This document shows positions 40,336 through 43,192 of a DNA stretch of 43,192 nucleotides, piece by piece. Position 1 is the first letter of the stretch. Each line of letters opens with the position of its first letter. The stretch is from an uncultured Oscillospiraceae bacterium (GTDB lineage Bacteria > Bacillota > Clostridia > Oscillospirales > Oscillospiraceae), in the NCBI GenBank assembly GCA_934597345.1, contig CAKTRJ010000021.1, positions 1-43,192 on the forward strand, read 5' to 3'. The position numbers and the translations under genes were made by a program. Under the pieces are notes generated by a model. That model was not told where the DNA came from. It worked only from the letters and a program-made list of their open reading frames with translations, and did not search any database.

Positions 40336-40364
40336 GCATGATTTTCTTCCGGCGGGGCAAACTA
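40336..40364 (+). promoter_or_regulatory. Possible forespore (sigma-F/G-type) promoter of spoVAC
   Basis: GCATG (40336-40340) and CAAACTA (40358-40364), 17 bases apart, resemble the GHATR and CATWHTA boxes of forespore promoters, with one mismatch in the -10 box. Confidence 0.35.
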
Positions 40365-40393
40365 GCCCCAAAACAGGAAAGGCCGTGGAAAAT

Positions 40394-40831
40394 ATGGACA
40401 TGTCACCCAGGGAATATCAGGAATATCTCAAGAGCATCAACCCGAGATCGCCGGTGTGGAAAAACATGGCGCTGGCGTTTCTGGTGGGCGGCGCCATCTG
40501 CTGTGTCGGACAGGCCATCGGGGACTGGTACGGCTATCTTGGCCTGAGCAGGCAGGACGCCGCCACCGCCACGTCGGTGACGCTGGTGTTCCTGTCGGCG
40601 CTGTTTACGGGGCTGGGGCTGTATCACAAGCTGGCCCGGTACGCCGGGGCGGGCACGCTGGTGCCCATCACGGGCTTTGCCAACGCCGTGGCGTCCCCCG
40701 CCATCGACTTCCGGGCCGAGGGCGTTGTCACCGGCACGGCGGTGAAGATGTTCACCGTGGCCGGGCCGGTGATCGTATTCGGCACCGCCGCCAGCGTGGT
40801 GTATGGGTTGATTTTATGGGCGGTGAAGTAG
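40394..40831 (+). CDS. spoVAC: Stage V sporulation protein AC
   Basis: SpoVAC is a membrane protein of the SpoVA channel that moves dipicolinic acid into the forming spore and out at germination. The 145-residue product has a short cytoplasmic start (SPREYQEYLKSINPRSPVWK) and about four membrane helices. It also has the conserved MALAFLVGGAICCVGQAIGD and VPITGFANAVASPAIDFRAE. ATG 40394 or GTG 40385 could be the start; AGGA is closer to the GTG. Normally spoVAC is followed by spoVAD and spoVAE; here it stands alone, followed by a repeat and an unrelated gene. A forespore-type promoter is possible upstream. Confidence 0.92.
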   Translation: MDMSPREYQEYLKSINPRSPVWKNMALAFLVGGAICCVGQAIGDWYGYLGLSRQDAATATSVTLVFLSALFTGLGLYHKLARYAGAGTLVPITGFANAVASPAIDFRAEGVVTGTAVKMFTVAGPVIVFGTAASVVYGLILWAVK

Positions 40832-40852
40832 GGGCGTACCTGCGGTGAGATT

Positions 40853-40959
40853 TGTCATTCCGAGCCAGTGACCGATGTCACTGGCGTGGGAATCCATACG
40901 CTTCCGCAAAGGGAAGACGCGGATTGCCGCGTCGGGCTTACGCCCTCCTCGCAATGACA
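40853..40959. repeat. Repeat family B, copy 3
   Basis: Ends TGTCATTCCGAG and CTCGCAATGACA; internal CCAGTGACCGATGTCACTGG palindrome. Flanked by GGCGTACC and GGTACGTCGTACC, which suggests it entered an existing palindromic site. Confidence 0.85.
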
Positions 40960-41021
40960 GGTACGTCGTACCTACCCCCAACACAATTAAATTTTCCTAT
41001 GCATCCTCCCCCATTCTGTGG

Positions 41022-41027
41022 TACAAT
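41022..41027 (+). promoter_or_regulatory. Likely -10 element before the second radical SAM gene
   Basis: TACAAT, about 30 bases before the start codon; no clear -35 box at normal spacing. Confidence 0.4.
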
Positions 41028-41059
41028 ACCATGGAGACCAAAATGGGGGAGGTTTGCCT

Positions 41060-41902
41060 ATGTTCAAGCGGGTCTATGTGGAGATCACCAACGTGTGCAA
41101 CCTCTCCTGCGTATTCTGCCCCGGCACGGGCCGGGAAAAGCGCTTTCTTACCCCGGAGGAGTTCCGCCTGATGGCGGAAAAGCTGCGGGGCCACACCCGC
41201 TACCTCTACTTCCACGTTATGGGTGAGCCGCTGCTGCACCCGCAGCTGCCGGAGCTGCTGGCCATCGCCGGGGAGCTGGGGTTCCGGGTGTGCATCACCA
41301 CCAACGGCACGCTGCTGTCCGAAAAGGGCAGCGTCCTGCTGGCCGCTCCGGCGCTGCATAAGGTCAGCGTCTCCCTCCACAGCTTCGAGGGCAACGACGG
41401 CGGCGACATGACGGACTATCTCGCCGCCGTGTGGGATTTCTGCGCCGCCGCTGGGGAAAAGGGCGTGCTGTGCGCCCTGCGGCTATGGAACGAGGGCGGG
41501 GTGGAGGAGCGAAACGGCGAAATTCTCCGTTTTTTATCCACCGCCAGCGGCCGGGATGTGGAAAACCTGCCCGCCGACAGCGTGGGCAACAAGCGTCTTG
41601 CGCCGGGGCTGTTTCTGGAATCGGCCCGGAAATTCGACTGGCCGTCCCCGGACGCGGCGGAGGGCAATGTGCAGTTCTGCCACGCCCTGCGCCAGCAGCT
41701 GGCGGTGCTGTGCGACGGCACGGTGGTGCCCTGCTGTCTGGACGGCGAGGGCCGCATGGCGCTGGGAAATCTGCTGACCCAGGAGCTGCCGGAGATTCTG
41801 AACACACTGCGGGCGCGGGCCATCCGGGAGGGCTTCTCCCGCCGCACGCCCAGCGAGGACTTATGCCGCCGCTGCGGCTACGCGGCGCGGTTCAGCAAAT
41901 GA
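41060..41902 (+). CDS. Short radical SAM/SPASM domain protein
   Basis: 280 residues. The radical SAM motif is close to the N-terminus (ITNVCNLSCVFCPG, Cys 13, 17, 20), followed by FHVMGEPLLHP and ITTNGTLLS. The C-terminal region carries Cys in FCHALRQQLAVLCDGTVVPC then CLDGEGRMALGN, and CRRCGYA at the end, a SPASM-like pattern. No precursor peptide or target gene is recognisable nearby; mutY follows after 11 bases. ATG 41060 has GGGGGAGG 7 bases upstream, and the in-frame start at 41018 overlaps the -10 element. The target is unknown; peptide/protein modification is the general role of the class. Confidence 0.85.
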   Translation: MFKRVYVEITNVCNLSCVFCPGTGREKRFLTPEEFRLMAEKLRGHTRYLYFHVMGEPLLHPQLPELLAIAGELGFRVCITTNGTLLSEKGSVLLAAPALHKVSVSLHSFEGNDGGDMTDYLAAVWDFCAAAGEKGVLCALRLWNEGGVEERNGEILRFLSTASGRDVENLPADSVGNKRLAPGLFLESARKFDWPSPDAAEGNVQFCHALRQQLAVLCDGTVVPCCLDGEGRMALGNLLTQELPEILNTLRARAIREGFSRRTPSEDLCRRCGYAARFSK

Positions 41903-41913
41903 GAGGACATGCC

Positions 41914-42960
41914 ATGCGGGAAACGCCACAACAACTGAAAGCCCTGCCGCCGCCCCTGCTGGCGTGGTATGATCAAAACCGCCGCGTGCTGCCGTGGCGG
42001 GAGGAGGTCTCCCCCTACCGCACATGGGTATCGGAGATCATGCTGCAACAGACCCGTGTCACGGCGGTGCTGCCGTATTTCGCGCGGTTCATGGCAGCCC
42101 TGCCCACAGTGGAGGCGCTGGCTGCCGCCGATGAGCAGCAATTGATGGCCCTGTGGCAGGGGCTGGGCTATTACAGCCGCGCCCGCAACCTGCAAAAGGC
42201 GGCACGGGTCATCGTGGAGGAGCACGGCGGCGTGTTCCCTGATACATATGAAGGGCTGACCGCCCTGCCGGGGGTAGGTGACTACACGGCGGGCGCCATC
42301 GCCTCCATCGCCTTCGGACGCCCTGTCCCGGCGGTGGACGGCAATGTGCTGCGGCTGGCGGCGCGGCTGTCCGGTCACGACGGCAACGTGCTGGAGCCGA
42401 AGGTGCGGGCGCTGTTCCGCCGGTGGATGGCGGAGGTGATCCCCCACGACCGGCCCGGCGCCTTCAATCAGGCGCTGATGGACTTGGGGGCCATGGTCTG
42501 CCTGCCCAACGGCGAGCCGCTGTGCGGCGATTGTCCGGCCCGGGACTTCTGCGCCGCGCGGGAAAAGGGCTTGCAGCGGCACCTGCCGGCGCGGGAGAAG
42601 AAGTCCGGCAAGCGGACGGAGCAGCTGACGGTGTTCCTCCTGCGGCAGGGCGAGACCACGGCGGTGCGGCAGCGGCCCGGAAAGGGCCTGCTGGCGGGGT
42701 TGTGGGAGTTCCCCAACGTACCGGGAGCACTGACGGAGCCCCAGGCGGCGGCACAGCTGGCCCAATGGGGGCTGACGCCCCACCTGTGGGGCAAAAGCTT
42801 CACCGAGAAGCATATTTTCACCCACATTATATGGGAAATGACGGTATTTACGCTGGATGTACAGGGCGAAAGCCCGCCGGAGTGGGTCTGGCGCACCGGA
42901 GAGGAACGGGAGAAATACCCCATGCCCACGGCGTTTGGGAAATTGGAGCGGGAGGGGTAG
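41914..42960 (+). CDS. mutY: A/G-specific adenine glycosylase MutY
   Basis: MutY removes adenine mispaired with 8-oxoguanine. The 348 residues contain WREEVSPYRTWVSEIMLQQT, WQGLGYYSRARNL, the helix-hairpin-helix LPGVGDYTAGAIASIAFG with the catalytic Asp in VPAVDGNV, the iron-sulfur loop C-x6-C-x2-C-x5-C (CLPNGEPLCGDCPARDFC), and a C-terminal NUDIX-like domain that reads 8-oxoG (RPGKGLLAGLWEFPN). Start ATG 41914 has GAGAGGA 6 bases upstream; ATG 41899, in the previous stop, has none. Its last codons run into a family D palindrome. Confidence 0.95.
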   Translation: MRETPQQLKALPPPLLAWYDQNRRVLPWREEVSPYRTWVSEIMLQQTRVTAVLPYFARFMAALPTVEALAAADEQQLMALWQGLGYYSRARNLQKAARVIVEEHGGVFPDTYEGLTALPGVGDYTAGAIASIAFGRPVPAVDGNVLRLAARLSGHDGNVLEPKVRALFRRWMAEVIPHDRPGAFNQALMDLGAMVCLPNGEPLCGDCPARDFCAAREKGLQRHLPAREKKSGKRTEQLTVFLLRQGETTAVRQRPGKGLLAGLWEFPNVPGALTEPQAAAQLAQWGLTPHLWGKSFTEKHIFTHIIWEMTVFTLDVQGESPPEWVWRTGEEREKYPMPTAFGKLEREG

Positions 42961-43032
42961 AATCCCTCCCCTACGCACTGGCCACCGATAGAACTTTCGT
43001 AGGGGCGGGGTTCTACCCCGCCCGCCGATAAA
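42952..43032. repeat. Repeat family D, copies overlapping the mutY stop
   Basis: GGGAGGGGTAGAATCCCTCC, where TAG is the mutY stop, is one palindrome; CGTAGGGGCGGGGTTCTACC, continuing to CCCGCC, is another. CGATAGAACTTTCGTAGGGG is shared, inverted, with about 21757-21776. Confidence 0.7.
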
Positions 43033-43050
43033 CGCACGCGCTTCTTGCCC

Positions 43051-43148
43051 TGTCATTCCGAGCCAGTGACCGACGTCACTGGCGTGGGAATCCGTGCCCT
43101 GAAGGTAACGGATTGCCGCGCCAGTTTGCGAACTGGCGCGCAATGACA
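43051..43148. repeat. Repeat family B, copy 4
   Basis: Ends TGTCATTCCGAG and GCGCAATGACA, internal CCAGTGACCGACGTCACTGG and GCCAGTTTGCGAACTGGC palindromes. A further family D unit (GTAGGGCGCGATGCCC, then ATCGCGCC) follows at 43151-43180. Confidence 0.85.
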
Positions 43149-43192
43149 ACGTAGGGCGCGATGCCCACATCGCGCCGCCGAACAACGTTTTT

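Noticed and set aside
40852..41226. Open frame between spoVAC and the second radical SAM gene
   Set aside because: Starts in repeat B and runs out of frame into a real gene.

Overview
The window looks like a chromosomal piece of a GC-rich, endospore-forming anaerobe of the Clostridia, most likely the Oscillospirales/Oscillospiraceae. The reasons are the rnfCDGEAB gene order, a yabP-yabQ-divIC sporulation/division cluster, an orphan spoVAC, HemZ beside Rel, heavy use of GC-ending codons, strong AGGAGG ribosome binding sites and many short palindromic intergenic repeats. Genus and species cannot be set from the sequence alone. I saw no tRNA, rRNA, CRISPR array, prophage or transposase.

Layout: 1-5048 is a leftward Rnf operon (ion-pumping ferredoxin:NAD+ oxidoreductase) with a clear promoter and a structured leader; rnfB runs off the left edge. 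5228-5998 is a DUF975 membrane protein. 6054-6925 is a repeat-rich noncoding block. 6972-7790 is a lone E2-type acyltransferase-fold protein with a degenerate catalytic motif, divergent from 7945-15015, a rightward recJ-rel-dtd-MBL hydrolase-hemZ group. 15156-18818 holds a SpoVB/YabM-like flippase, HU, RqcP, YabP and a YabQ open frame that continues without a stop into DivIC.

The most unusual locus is 19193-21669, a two-gene leftward operon. It pairs a radical SAM/SPASM enzyme, translationally coupled by an ATGA overlap, with a membrane protein whose tail is an alternating Cys-Ala repeat. This is a good candidate for an undescribed peptide- or protein-modifying system. Next come hpf (ribosome hibernation, with a possible structured RNA upstream), a broken lysR fragment, and an NTPase plus XdhC pair of molybdenum-hydroxylase maturation type.

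25678-29321 is a leftward FecCD-type ABC importer (permease, ATPase, methyltransferase, lipoprotein) behind a palindromic operator-like site. It diverges from a tightly overlapping rightward operon at 29570-34291: TIM-barrel protein, cobT, cobU, cobS, a second cobU-like gene, a histidine phosphatase and yqeC. That operon assembles the cobamide nucleotide loop and ends in a gene linked to selenium-dependent molybdenum hydroxylases. 34352-38206 is a large RND exporter with a coiled-coil insertion. After it come hemW with a small ferredoxin, spoVAC, a second radical SAM/SPASM gene and mutY.

Intergenic spaces carry at least five recurring repeat families, called A to E here. Some are nested inside one another (B around C around A at 40012-40259; C around A around E at 23372-23690), which gives a relative order of insertion. 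Two gaps (12261-12405 and 17214-17415) are arrays of consecutive perfect or near-perfect hairpins.
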